Part shown: piece by piece, positions 33,450 through 41,759 of the stretch
Layout: every line of letters starts with the position of its first letter
Numbering within the stretch: the first letter of the stretch is position 1
Source: Allomuricauda sp.
GTDB taxonomy: Bacteria > Bacteroidota > Bacteroidia > Flavobacteriales > Flavobacteriaceae
Direction of reading: 5' to 3'
Assembly (NCBI RefSeq): GCF_002699205.1
Contig: NZ_PABT01000034.1
Coordinates: forward strand, 62,001-126,000
DNA length: 64,000 nt
Notes under the pieces: generated by a model
Seen by the model: the letters and a program-made list of their open reading frames with translations, nothing else
Told to the model about the DNA's origin: nothing
The model's database searches: none
Made by a program: the position numbers and the translations under genes

Positions 33450-35285
33450 ATGAACCTGACCCAATCAGGAAAATTAACCTACAAAATCCAATCGGCTATG
33501 GAGATAAAACTACCCCCGTTTCCCCAATTTATATTTCCGCCCTGTATTGAGCGTTGCATTTATGCGGTATTGATTATTGTTTTTCTTGGTAACTGCCCAA
33601 TGTTTGCCCAAGAAGAAAATCCCTATGTCAGTTATGATGTCCCATTTCAAAACTTGTTGAAGTTCAATAGGTTTTTGATCAACCCGACTTTTTCATCAAT
33701 ACGGGAAGATAAGTCCTATATCAACTTTTTCCATCGAAGCCAAAGCGCTGATTTCGATAACAATCGTCAAAACTACTTTTTGAGCTATAGTGGCAAGCTC
33801 AATGATAGGATAGGACTTGGTTTTAGTCTATATAACCAACAGGAAGGCGTAATTTCCAATTTAGGCGTAATGGCCAATTATTCCCACGGTATCCAGTTGG
33901 GGAGTGAAAGCAGCCTGACATTTGGTGTGAACATTCCATATTATGTAAGTAGCTTTGACCCTAGTAGGGCTATTGCAGTGGAAGAAGATCCTGTATTGAG
34001 CGAGGCCAGTGAAAGTTCCATACTTTCCTTTCAGCCAGGTTTGAACCTTAGTATTGGTAAATTTGACTTTGGTGTCTTCGCCCAAAATTTGGTGGATTAT
34101 AATTTAAAAACCGGAAAGTCTTTGACCAATCTAAACCAAAAGATATTTTCGGGTCATATCCAGTATGCACATGAGTTTGAAAATGGCAGAGGTATTTTTG
34201 AAGATGGCAGGTTGATGCCCTTGGCACGTGTTCGTTTTGAGGGAACCGAAGACGTTGTTTTTGGGGGAGGTATTATTTTGGACCTTCCTAAATTGGGATG
34301 GATTCAAGGAGGATATGATCAATTTTATGGAGCATCCGCAGGTACCGGGTTTAACTTGAACCAAAGACTGTCCTTTGGATATAATTTTGAGAAAAGTTTG
34401 AGCAATAGTATTGCCAATCTTGGTGTCACCCACGAAATATCCATTGCCTATTCTTTTGTCCCGAATCTTTCCAAAAACATTTTCGTCTCCAATGAAGATG
34501 AAGAGAAAGCAAAGATTGAAGCAACAGCAGTGACCGACGCAAGTAATGAAACGGAGAAAACGAAGGAAAATAGCAAGTTGGATGTGGAAACTACACTACG
34601 GCCATACAACAAAGAAGACCGGGCCTATTGGGAAGAACGGATAGCTCAGTTGCAGCAACAACAGGAAGACAGTTACGCGGTAATTGATGAGCTACTTTAT
34701 AAAATGGATTCCATGAAGCAGAGTAGGGACCAAGAAATGGAAAAACGCTTCGAGATGGTCATGAGGATCGTTAAAAGGCACAATGGGACCAACATTCCCG
34801 ACATTGAAAAGAATGCCCAAAAATTGTATCTGGCCGACACCAAGGATCTAGACTCTGTCTACAATGCAATTGAGGCTTCGACCACAGCAGCATTGGCGGA
34901 AAACACCAAATCGGTATCCAAACAAGTTGGAGAAAAGAGCGGGGGAACTTTTAAAGGTGGCGATTTTAAACCCATGGAGAAGTTCATTGACCTTGAAGGT
35001 GTTGGACAAGGTCATTATATAGTGGCCAATGTGTTCAAAAATGAAACATACCTCAAAAACTTTATGGAAGAGCTAAGAAGTAAAGGCTTGGAAGCCCAAT
35101 ACTTCAAGAATCCAGAAAATGGCCTAAACTATGTTTATTTGGCCAAATATGAGGAAAATGAAAAGGCTTACGCAGCATACAGGTCAAAGATGAAAGGCAA
35201 GTACAAAGATGAAATCTGGATCATGCATGTGGAAAACCCCAGGTATTCCAATTGGGCAGATACTATTTTTCAGGATATTGAATAG
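33450..35285 (+). CDS. PorP/SprF-family outer-membrane protein with SPOR-like C-terminus
   Basis: The 611-residue protein resembles PorP/SprF proteins of the type IX secretion/gliding machinery. After a signal peptide (cleavage near PMFAQEEN) come the barrel strands (NPTFSSIREDKSYINFFHRS, GLGFSLYNQQEGVISNLGV, LSFGYNFEKS) up to about residue 350. A Glu/Lys-rich, coiled-coil-like linker follows (~365-500). The last ~100 residues (GHYIVANVFKNETYLKNFME, ending in YLAKYEENEKAYAAYRSKMK) look like a SPOR-type peptidoglycan-binding domain. ATG 33498 (MEIKLPPFPQ) is an alternative start that gives a shorter n-region. A T9SS role is inferred from family; no sprE or porK is nearby. Confidence 0.8.
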   Translation: MNLTQSGKLTYKIQSAMEIKLPPFPQFIFPPCIERCIYAVLIIVFLGNCPMFAQEENPYVSYDVPFQNLLKFNRFLINPTFSSIREDKSYINFFHRSQSADFDNNRQNYFLSYSGKLNDRIGLGFSLYNQQEGVISNLGVMANYSHGIQLGSESSLTFGVNIPYYVSSFDPSRAIAVEEDPVLSEASESSILSFQPGLNLSIGKFDFGVFAQNLVDYNLKTGKSLTNLNQKIFSGHIQYAHEFENGRGIFEDGRLMPLARVRFEGTEDVVFGGGIILDLPKLGWIQGGYDQFYGASAGTGFNLNQRLSFGYNFEKSLSNSIANLGVTHEISIAYSFVPNLSKNIFVSNEDEEKAKIEATAVTDASNETEKTKENSKLDVETTLRPYNKEDRAYWEERIAQLQQQQEDSYAVIDELLYKMDSMKQSRDQEMEKRFEMVMRIVKRHNGTNIPDIEKNAQKLYLADTKDLDSVYNAIEASTTAALAENTKSVSKQVGEKSGGTFKGGDFKPMEKFIDLEGVGQGHYIVANVFKNETYLKNFMEELRSKGLEAQYFKNPENGLNYVYLAKYEENEKAYAAYRSKMKGKYKDEIWIMHVENPRYSNWADTIFQDIE

Positions 35286-35289
35286 GGTT

Positions 35290-35898
35290 CTATTTTTTAT
35301 CTTTCATGTGTCCAGCGATACGCTTGCTTCCTGAATCTGGTCGTTCCTCCAATTCCGAAATTATTTTATGATGGTCGTCCAATCGGGTCTGTGAAAGCTT
35401 GTATGTGGCCTGAATATCCGATATCAGGATTTTGAAACCTACCACGCCCTTTACTTGGTGCAACGTTTTTGGTGATAGATTTTTAAGGGAAATGGGGTGT
35501 TTGGAGTCCCTCTCGTACTTGTACACCAACCTGTGCATGGATTCCATGGTTTCTTCCTCGGTCAAAATCGTCAGGCTTCCATATACGTGCACCGCAATAT
35601 AGTTCCATGTTGGCACCTCTTCCTCTTTGTACCACGAAGAGGAAACATAGGCATGCGGACCGTTAAAAATACACAAGACCTCGGATTGGTCCGAAAAATT
35701 TTGCCATTGTGGGTTGGCCTTGGCAATATGTCCCACCAAAATGTCCTTTCCCTGCCCGTCGGTTTCCAGTTCCAAAGGAATATGGGTGCCCCAAGGTTTG
35801 TTGTCTACAATATTGATTAAAATACCAAAGCTGTTGCTTCTCAGGAAATCCTTGATTTCTTCAATGTTATGATTGTTGTAGTGGGGTGGAATGTACAT
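35290..35898 (-). CDS. paiB: FMN-binding negative transcriptional regulator, PaiB family
   Basis: The 202-residue protein matches the PaiB family, flavin-reductase-like split-barrel proteins. Visible motifs are MYIPPHYNNHN at the start, NGPHAYVSSSWYKEEEVPTW with NYIAVHVYG, and KNLSPKTLHQVKGVVGFKI near the C-terminus. In Bacillus PaiB affects sporulation and protease genes; FMN binding is the likely biochemical property. Here it is monocistronic, 4 bp from the convergent PorP/SprF gene at their 3' ends. No paiA acetyltransferase partner is adjacent. Confidence 0.9.
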   Translation of the reverse strand: MYIPPHYNNHNIEEIKDFLRSNSFGILINIVDNKPWGTHIPLELETDGQGKDILVGHIAKANPQWQNFSDQSEVLCIFNGPHAYVSSSWYKEEEVPTWNYIAVHVYGSLTILTEEETMESMHRLVYKYERDSKHPISLKNLSPKTLHQVKGVVGFKILISDIQATYKLSQTRLDDHHKIISELEERPDSGSKRIAGHMKDKK

Positions 35899-36081
35899 GG
35901 TTTGCTTTAATTTTTGGAACCGTTTGCTAAAGTATAAATATTTTAAGTCCCAACGTTGTTACGGTCCATCCCCAAAAAAGAACAGTTCGGTAATCCTTCC
36001 TTTAAAAAACACAGTTCTTGACCCACCTTTGGGGTATCAATAATCATCCAGCATTATGTGCGGGAGCTAAAAACAACAGTC

Positions 36082-36705
36082 ATGAAAAAACTTATTTTAT
36101 CAATGTTGCTATTGGGAGCCACTATTGGTAACGCCCAGGATCGTTATTCGCAAGGAATGGAAAAGGCATTTCAATTATGGAAGGACCAAAAAGTGGTGGA
36201 AGCGTCCAATATGTTCGAGCGCATTGCAACGGCAGAACCGGATAAATGGCTGCCCTACTACTATGTTTCCCAAATTAACACCATAATTTCTTTTGGGGAA
36301 AAAGACGAAGAGAAACTGGGCAAACAATTGGAAAAAGCAAAAGAGTTTTTGGATGTGGCCAAAGCTATTTCTCCGGACAATCCTGAGTTACTTATCCAAG
36401 AGGCACTCATCAACACGGCTTGGATTGCTTTTGATGGGGCTACCTACGGAATGACCCTGTCCCAAAAAAATGAACAACTTTATCAAAAAGCGATGGAATT
36501 GGCCCCAAACAACCCAAGGGTAATCCTTTCAAAGGCAGAATGGGACATGGGATCCGCGAGATATTTTGGAAAGGATATAACACCATATTGCAAGGATGTG
36601 GAAAGGGCCTTGGAACTTTTTGCTACCTTTAAATCCGAAACACCGTTTTATCCATCATGGGGAAAAGAAAGAGCTGAAGAGGTTTTGGCAAACTGTGGGA
36701 AATAG
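36082..36705 (+). CDS. TPR-containing secreted protein
   Basis: The protein of 207 residues starts at MKKLILSMLLLGATIGNAQ, a signal peptide; a GTG upstream at 36058 is less likely. TPR-like repeats follow (AFQLWKDQKVVEASNMFERI with a later LYQKAMELAPNNPRVILSKA). It is a helical scaffold in the periplasm or outer surface. It ends 6 bp before the LytS-2TM kinase gene and probably belongs to the same transcript, as the first gene of the LytS/2TM/LytTR cluster. Function is unknown. Confidence 0.83.
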   Translation: MKKLILSMLLLGATIGNAQDRYSQGMEKAFQLWKDQKVVEASNMFERIATAEPDKWLPYYYVSQINTIISFGEKDEEKLGKQLEKAKEFLDVAKAISPDNPELLIQEALINTAWIAFDGATYGMTLSQKNEQLYQKAMELAPNNPRVILSKAEWDMGSARYFGKDITPYCKDVERALELFATFKSETPFYPSWGKERAEEVLANCGK

Positions 36706-36711
36706 AAAAAG

Positions 36712-38040
36712 ATGAAACTCTTACTAAGAGAAATAATAAAGGCATTTTTAGTGGGGATAGCTATTTTTATAGTTGTCCTCATTACTTTTTTTGTCAGGGG
36801 ATGGGACTTTACCTATCAGGAGCTTTGGGTCGAGTTTTGGGAGAGTATGACCTACTCCATGATCATCTATCTTTTTAATGCCACCTCCTTTATCTTTTTA
36901 ATGAGGAAATATGATAAGGCACTTTTTTCCAAAAAGTATATAGCCTATGGTGTGATCGGCAATATTATAGCCTCCATTATTGGAATATTTGTGGCAAGGC
37001 TGGTATTGACCGTGCTGATCTACAAAAAACCGATCAACGAGTTCTTGTTGGGTGAGCGACCGGATTACTACCTAAGTTCTTTTTTGATTGCCATGGTAGT
37101 GGCCATATTGTTCTATGCGGCCTACTACTACAAGTTTTATAAGGAGAAACAGGTAAAGGAACAAAAAATAATCGCGGGATCGGCATCCGCCAGGTTCGAT
37201 GCCCTTAAAAATCAGCTCGACCCCCACTTCTTGTTCAACAGTCTTAACGTGCTTACAAGTTTGATAGAGGAGGACCCGCGTCAAGCACAAAACTTTACAA
37301 CTTCCCTTTCCAAAGTATATCGATATGTACTGGAGCAGAAAAATAAAGACTTGGTCACGGTGGATGAAGAACTGAAGTTCGCCAGAACCTACGTAAGACT
37401 TTTAAAAATGCGTTTTGAGGATAGTATCATTTTTGATATTCCGGACCATTGCTCCCAACCTGAAGCTAAAATTGTACCGCTGTCCTTGCAACTTTTGTTG
37501 GAAAACGCGGTAAAACACAACGTGGTCACTTCATCCAGGCCATTGCACATCAAGGTTTTTGAAAAACAGGGAATGTTGGTCGTCAGCAATAATCTCCAAG
37601 AAAAACAGGTGGTGAAAAAAAGTAGCGGGGTTGGGCTGCAAAATATAAAACAACGGTATCGCATTTTGACGGACCGTGAAATGGTCATTAAAAAAACAGA
37701 GAAGGATTTTAGTGTGTTTCTCCCCATGCTCACCCAAAAATATACCGTAATGGAAACCCAAGAGCATTATATTGAGGAAAAGCGGTATGCAAAGGCAAAA
37801 GAAAGGGTGAAGGCCATAAAGGACTTTTACGGAAACCTTATGGCCTATTGCATTATAATTCCTTTTTTGTGGTGGCTCAATTTCCGTACCACGGATTTTC
37901 TTTGGGCATTCTTTCCGACAATCGGTTGGGGATTTGGTGTGCTTGCCCATGGAATGGAAGCTTTTGGATATAACCCACTGTGGGGCAAACGCTGGGAGGA
38001 GCGAAAAATAAGGGAGCTTATGGAGAAGGATGATTTTTAG
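36712..38040 (+). CDS. LytS/YehU-type histidine kinase fused to a C-terminal 2TM domain
   Basis: The 442-residue protein starts with a membrane domain of four likely helices (~5-140). A histidine-kinase part of the LytS/YehU (His_kinase) type follows: the phospho-His is H172 in LDPHFLFNSLN, with the ATPase segment around VPLSLQLLLENAVKH and GVGLQNIKQRY. From ~345 to the end comes a 2TM domain (EKRYAKAKERVKAIKDFYGN, then AFGYNPLWGKRWEERKIREL) nearly identical in layout to the four stand-alone 2TM proteins that follow. It is cotranscribed with them and with the LytTR regulator ~1.6 kb downstream, its likely partner. The attached 2TM domain suggests signal sensing or oligomerisation through this domain; that is inference. 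Confidence 0.9.
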   Translation: MKLLLREIIKAFLVGIAIFIVVLITFFVRGWDFTYQELWVEFWESMTYSMIIYLFNATSFIFLMRKYDKALFSKKYIAYGVIGNIIASIIGIFVARLVLTVLIYKKPINEFLLGERPDYYLSSFLIAMVVAILFYAAYYYKFYKEKQVKEQKIIAGSASARFDALKNQLDPHFLFNSLNVLTSLIEEDPRQAQNFTTSLSKVYRYVLEQKNKDLVTVDEELKFARTYVRLLKMRFEDSIIFDIPDHCSQPEAKIVPLSLQLLLENAVKHNVVTSSRPLHIKVFEKQGMLVVSNNLQEKQVVKKSSGVGLQNIKQRYRILTDREMVIKKTEKDFSVFLPMLTQKYTVMETQEHYIEEKRYAKAKERVKAIKDFYGNLMAYCIIIPFLWWLNFRTTDFLWAFFPTIGWGFGVLAHGMEAFGYNPLWGKRWEERKIRELMEKDDF

Positions 38041-38268
38041 TTCCTGGATGCCGAAGGTTCGTTCGAATTCAAATGAGAGTTCATTGATCGAATCTAAAGT
38101 TATCTTTAATGTTCACTTTAATTTCCTGCTTCTTCCTTGGCCTTTCACTCTTCGCCCCAACGAACCACGATTCATCCCATTAAAATTACAATTCAGAAAC
38201 TCGTTTTTCTTTTTGTGTACAGGTATGCCGAAGTTTGACATGTAATCAACAAATAAAAAAGAACAGTC

Positions 38269-38547
38269 ATGGAAAACTTAAAGGAACATCGATATGCCAG
38301 GGCCAAGGAAAGAGTGGAGAGCCTAAAATCTTTTTATCACAGTTTAATTGCTTATTGCATTGTAATCCCAATTTTGGTATACATCAATTATAGGACAACG
38401 GATATCCCTTGGGCCATTTTCCCGGCCATTGGGTGGGGGATAGGGCTGGTAAGTCTTTGGATGACCGCCTATGGACATAATCCTATCTTTGGAAAGGAAT
38501 GGGAAGAGCGTAAGATTCAGCAATTTATGAACGACAAAGAATTTTAA
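38269..38547 (+). CDS. 2TM-domain protein (array copy 1)
   Basis: The 92-residue protein is one 2TM domain: a basic opening RYARAKERVESLKSFYHSLI, helix 1 (IAYCIVIPILVYINY), helix 2 (IFPAIGWGIGLVSLWMTAYG) and the closing NPIFGKEWEERKIQQFM. It is the copy most like the domain fused to the kinase (shared TTDxxWAxFPxIGWG). It starts 228 bp after the kinase, in the same orientation. It is a small inner-membrane protein of unknown function, possibly interacting with the kinase. Confidence 0.85.
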   Translation: MENLKEHRYARAKERVESLKSFYHSLIAYCIVIPILVYINYRTTDIPWAIFPAIGWGIGLVSLWMTAYGHNPIFGKEWEERKIQQFMNDKEF

Positions 38548-38591
38548 TAATGAGTATTTTTAACTACCACATCACATCAAATACGAATATC

Positions 38592-38894
38592 ATGGAAAAT
38601 ACAGATAAAGAAAGCAAGTACATAAGGGCCAGGGAACGTGTGGACGAACTTAAAAAGTTCTACGGCAACCTGACTTCTTATGTACTGGTAATTTCAGGAT
38701 TGGCATTGATCAATTACCTGACCACTGGTTTTGGCTATATGTGGTTTTTATGGGCGGCCTTTGGATGGGGAATTGGGATTGTTTTTCATGCCCTGAAAAC
38801 ATTTGACCTAAACCCATTTTTTGGAAAACAATGGGAGAAGCGCAAGATTGAAGAATTTATGAAGGAGGATGAGCAAAACAATAAATGGAAATAA
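38592..38894 (+). CDS. 2TM-domain protein (array copy 2)
   Basis: The 100-residue protein starts at MENTDKESKYIRARERVDEL, which aligns with the other copies; an ATG at 38550 would add 14 unrelated residues. Helix 1 is TSYVLVISGLALINYL, helix 2 is WAAFGWGIGIVFHALKTF, and the closing box is DLNPFFGKQWEKRKIEEFM. It follows copy 1 by 44 bp. Sequence divergence between copies is substantial, so the duplications are not recent. Confidence 0.85.
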   Translation: MENTDKESKYIRARERVDELKKFYGNLTSYVLVISGLALINYLTTGFGYMWFLWAAFGWGIGIVFHALKTFDLNPFFGKQWEKRKIEEFMKEDEQNNKWK

Positions 38895-38896
38895 CC

Positions 38897-39202
38897 ATGG
38901 AAAACATTGACAAAGACAAGTACACTAGAGCTAAAAAAAGAGTGGAGGAACTAAAGGGGTTTTATTTCCACTTGGCCATTTATGTGGTCATCAACACCTT
39001 TATTTTGGTCAATATTTACCTAAGGACAGATAGTTTTTGGCAGTGGGAGCATTTTATCACTTTGGTTGCCTGGGGCATTGGAGTACTCTTCCATGCGTTC
39101 AAAACCTTTGGGTTCAACCCTTTTTTGGGGAAAGACTGGGAGGAACGTCAGATCCAAAAGTACATGGAGGAGGACAAAAAGGAAATGAACAAGTACAAAT
39201 AG
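38897..39202 (+). CDS. 2TM-domain protein (array copy 3)
   Basis: The 101-residue protein starts at MENIDKDKYTRAKKRVEELK. The alternative ATG at 38885 overlaps the previous stop, while this one begins 2 bp after it and aligns with copies 1 and 2. Helix 1 is FHLAIYVVINTFILVNIYL, helix 2 is FITLVAWGIGVLFHAFKTFG, and the closing box is NPFLGKDWEERQIQKYM, ending in a charged tail. Tight spacing implies translational coupling with copy 2. Confidence 0.85.
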   Translation: MENIDKDKYTRAKKRVEELKGFYFHLAIYVVINTFILVNIYLRTDSFWQWEHFITLVAWGIGVLFHAFKTFGFNPFLGKDWEERQIQKYMEEDKKEMNKYK

Positions 39203-39205
39203 GCC

Positions 39206-39538
39206 ATGACAGATAAAAATATTGCCATAGAAGCTGCAAAAAAGCGAGTTAAGGAACTAAAGGGGTACTATCGACACATATTGATATTTGTTGTTGTCAA
39301 CGGGTTTCTTTACCTCCTTAAAATTGGAGCTATGAACTCCTTGTTGCCCGATGCATTTCCCAAAGAGTCCTATTTCTACGATTGGATAAATGCCAATATT
39401 GTTATTTGGGGACTGATATTGGTGGCGCACACCCTAATCATTTTTCGGGATAAATTTACTTTTGTCAAAAAGTGGGAAGAGCGTCAAATCCAAAAATATA
39501 TGGATGAGGACGGTGAGCAAACAAACAAATATAAGTAG
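39206..39538 (+). CDS. 2TM-domain protein (array copy 4, most divergent)
   Basis: The 110-residue protein starts 3 bp after copy 3. It keeps the KKRVKELKGYYRHILIFVVV opening and the KKWEERQIQKYMDEDG end. The loop between helices is longer (GAMNSLLPDAFPKESYF) and helix 2 is INANIVIWGLILVAHTLIIF, without the GWGIG motif. The NPxxGKxW box is reduced to KFTFVKKWEER. This suggests a specialised partner within the array. Confidence 0.82.
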   Translation: MTDKNIAIEAAKKRVKELKGYYRHILIFVVVNGFLYLLKIGAMNSLLPDAFPKESYFYDWINANIVIWGLILVAHTLIIFRDKFTFVKKWEERQIQKYMDEDGEQTNKYK

Positions 39539-39617
39539 AAACATCATCGGGGAGATTGTCCTAATGGTAAAGCGAGGGTATGCTAAAACAATGAACCAAA
39601 ACATCAAATAAAAACAC

Positions 39618-40373
39618 ATGAATGTCCTAATCATTGAAGACGAAAAACCGGCGGCAAGAAGACTGTCCAGATTGCTCTCGGAATTGGAAATTGATGTTTC
39701 CACCATGTTACATTCCGTTGAAGATTCCATTGCTTGGTTTCAAGATAATCCACACCCTGATCTGATATTCCTCGACATCCAATTATCAGACGGACTTTCC
39801 TTTGAAATTTTTGATGTGGTCGAGGTTAAAAGTGCCATTATTTTCACCACTGCCTATGACGAATATGCACTCCAGGCCTTTAAGCTGAACAGCATAGATT
39901 ATTTACTGAAACCAATAGACGAAGAAGAGCTTGAAAGTGCCGTGAAAAAGTATCGAAATTTTAAACCGGAAAACCAAAAAATACCAATTGATTTCAATGA
40001 TATAAAAAACCTTTTGGTGAACCCTTTGGAACGTGAATACAAAAAACGGTTTACTGCCAAGGTGGGGCAGCATATAAAAATTATAAATGCCGATGATGTA
40101 GAATGTTTTTATAGTGAAAACAAAGGAACGTATGCAGCGACTTCGGATGGAAGAAATTATTTATTGGACACCACTTTGGAGCAGTTGGAAGAAGAGTTGG
40201 AGCCACAAACTTTTTTTAGGGTAAGCCGAAAGTTCTATGTGAACATCAACCATATAGGGGACATCATTTCATATACAAATTCAAGGCTTCAAATCAAGTT
40301 GAAGCACTTCAATGAGCATGAGGTAATAGTGAGCAGAGAGCGGGTCAGGGACTTTAAGTTGTGGTTGGAATAA
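39618..40373 (+). CDS. LytTR-family response regulator
   Basis: The 251-residue protein has an N-terminal receiver domain (VLIIEDEKPAARRLSRLL, phospho-acceptor Asp53 in LIFLDIQLSDG, then TTAYDEYALQAFKLNSIDYL and the conserved KPI). A C-terminal LytTR DNA-binding domain covers ~150-251 (RFTAKVGQHIKIINADDVEC, FFRVSRKFYVNINHI). It is the last gene of the TPR/LytS-2TM/2TM-array cluster and is the expected partner of the LytS-type kinase. Targets are unknown. An intrinsic terminator begins 42 bases after its stop. Confidence 0.93.
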   Translation: MNVLIIEDEKPAARRLSRLLSELEIDVSTMLHSVEDSIAWFQDNPHPDLIFLDIQLSDGLSFEIFDVVEVKSAIIFTTAYDEYALQAFKLNSIDYLLKPIDEEELESAVKKYRNFKPENQKIPIDFNDIKNLLVNPLEREYKKRFTAKVGQHIKIINADDVECFYSENKGTYAATSDGRNYLLDTTLEQLEEELEPQTFFRVSRKFYVNINHIGDIISYTNSRLQIKLKHFNEHEVIVSRERVRDFKLWLE

Positions 40374-40414
40374 TTGCAACTAAAATTCTGATTGCCAATT
40401 ATTAATAATTATTA

Positions 40415-40435
40415 AAAAACCTAGTATAGGTTTTT
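40415..40435. terminator. bidirectional intrinsic terminator after the LytTR gene
   Basis: AAAAACCTA (40415-40423) pairs with TAGGTTTTT (40427-40435) over a GTA loop, with A and T runs on the two sides. It lies between convergent genes (LytTR plus, LETM1-like minus). Confidence 0.7.
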
Positions 40436-40464
40436 CTTATAGTGGGTATTCCGGTATAAAAAAG

Positions 40465-41655
40465 CTATTTTTTCTCAACTCTGTTATCGTCAAAGGCAGA
40501 GGGAAGCAATTTAGGAATCAATTTGATAAAGATAGGTAAAAGAATGGCTCCTCCGGGCAACATAAAAATGGCCAAAGAGGGAATGCTCTTAAAAATGTCC
40601 AATAACTGGTTCTGTACTTTTTTTTTCTCTTCGGGGTTTAAATCCTTTACGGTCGATTTGGATAAAAGCGCTACCAATTCCCTACTTTCCGCAAGTTCTT
40701 TTTTTAGCCTTTTACTGTTTCTGAGAATGAGTCTGCTTACATTTTTGGACATGCCATCATAGAATTGCACGGCCAAATTTTTATTGTTTAGGTAGGCAAT
40801 TTTTTCCTTGTTTTTCTCAAAAAAATCCTTGACAAATTCCAACTCGGATTTGATCTCTTTTTTGGACTTTCCGAGATTCTTTCCCAACCCAAAAATATAG
40901 TCCGTTTCAGTGTAGTCCAAAGTCTTATCCTCCCATATGGTCAGGCATGCCATATCCAAAAAATAATCCTTTTCATTTTTGGTGAAATTTTGGGTCAACA
41001 GGTCGGAATAATTACCGTCATATTTTGCTTCGTCAAGATCAATATAGGTTAAGGACGAGCCCAACAGTTGAATCAATTTTGCATCGGATTCATGTGTTTT
41101 TTTGGAGTTGAGTGCATGGTACACTATGTTGATGGTAACATATTCCAAAAGTTGGGCATGTTCCATCATATTTTTTTCGCCCCTGAGGTAAACCATGAAG
41201 ATGAGTATGTCCACATAAAGGAGGGAATTGGTCAAGCTATTTCCGAGTGCCCTACTAAAGGTATTGTCGCTCAAATAGATTCTTGAGTCGATCAATTGCT
41301 CCAGTTGTGATTCAGTTTTTGACCCGGTCAATATTTTGTTCAGGAATGAAATCCGGCTTACATCCAATGACTGGTAATATTCAAAAACTTTATTGACAAA
41401 GGATTCAAAATTTGTCTTCCCCACTTCGAAAGTGTAGGTGAAATACAAAGCGGTAAGCAGGTTTATTTTGGCAATTTCGTCTTCACTTAATGCGTGTTCC
41501 ACCTCAATAAAATCCGGTATGCTTAAATGCACACCATAAACAAACCCATTTTTCTTGAGTTCACGGTACAAGCTGTCATAGTCCTTAAACGGTGAGGACC
41601 CTTGATTCACAAGGTGACCAAATTTGTTGATCCATCCAGATGCAGAGGGGTTCAT
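40465..41655 (-). CDS. LETM1-related biofilm-associated protein
   Basis: The 396-residue protein matches the flavobacterial family named LETM1-related biofilm-associated protein. The N-terminal ~330 residues are mostly helical (GSSPFKDYDSLYRELKKNGF, LTALYFTYTFEVGKTNFE). The C-terminal ~60 carry the LETM1-like segment with a membrane helix (IPSLAIFMLPGGAILLPIFI) followed by KLIPKLLPSAF, the family box. It is probably an inner-membrane protein. The biofilm link comes from the family name, not from this sequence. It is convergent with the LytTR gene and ~100 bp from the MscS gene on the same strand. Confidence 0.87.
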   Translation of the reverse strand: MNPSASGWINKFGHLVNQGSSPFKDYDSLYRELKKNGFVYGVHLSIPDFIEVEHALSEDEIAKINLLTALYFTYTFEVGKTNFESFVNKVFEYYQSLDVSRISFLNKILTGSKTESQLEQLIDSRIYLSDNTFSRALGNSLTNSLLYVDILIFMVYLRGEKNMMEHAQLLEYVTINIVYHALNSKKTHESDAKLIQLLGSSLTYIDLDEAKYDGNYSDLLTQNFTKNEKDYFLDMACLTIWEDKTLDYTETDYIFGLGKNLGKSKKEIKSELEFVKDFFEKNKEKIAYLNNKNLAVQFYDGMSKNVSRLILRNSKRLKKELAESRELVALLSKSTVKDLNPEEKKKVQNQLLDIFKSIPSLAIFMLPGGAILLPIFIKLIPKLLPSAFDDNRVEKK

Positions 41656-41759
41656 TTAATCAAATTAAAAGTCCAAATTAAAACAAATTATATGACAAAC
41701 CGAGACTGATGAACACACTGATTTGGAATCAAGTGGTAAGGGCATCTTTAAAAAAAGCT

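Noticed and set aside
39545..39575. tRNA-like text (GTCCTAATGGTAAAGCG) between 2TM copy 4 and the LytTR gene
   Set aside because: No acceptor stem, anticodon arm or T-loop (GTTCGA) can be built around it.
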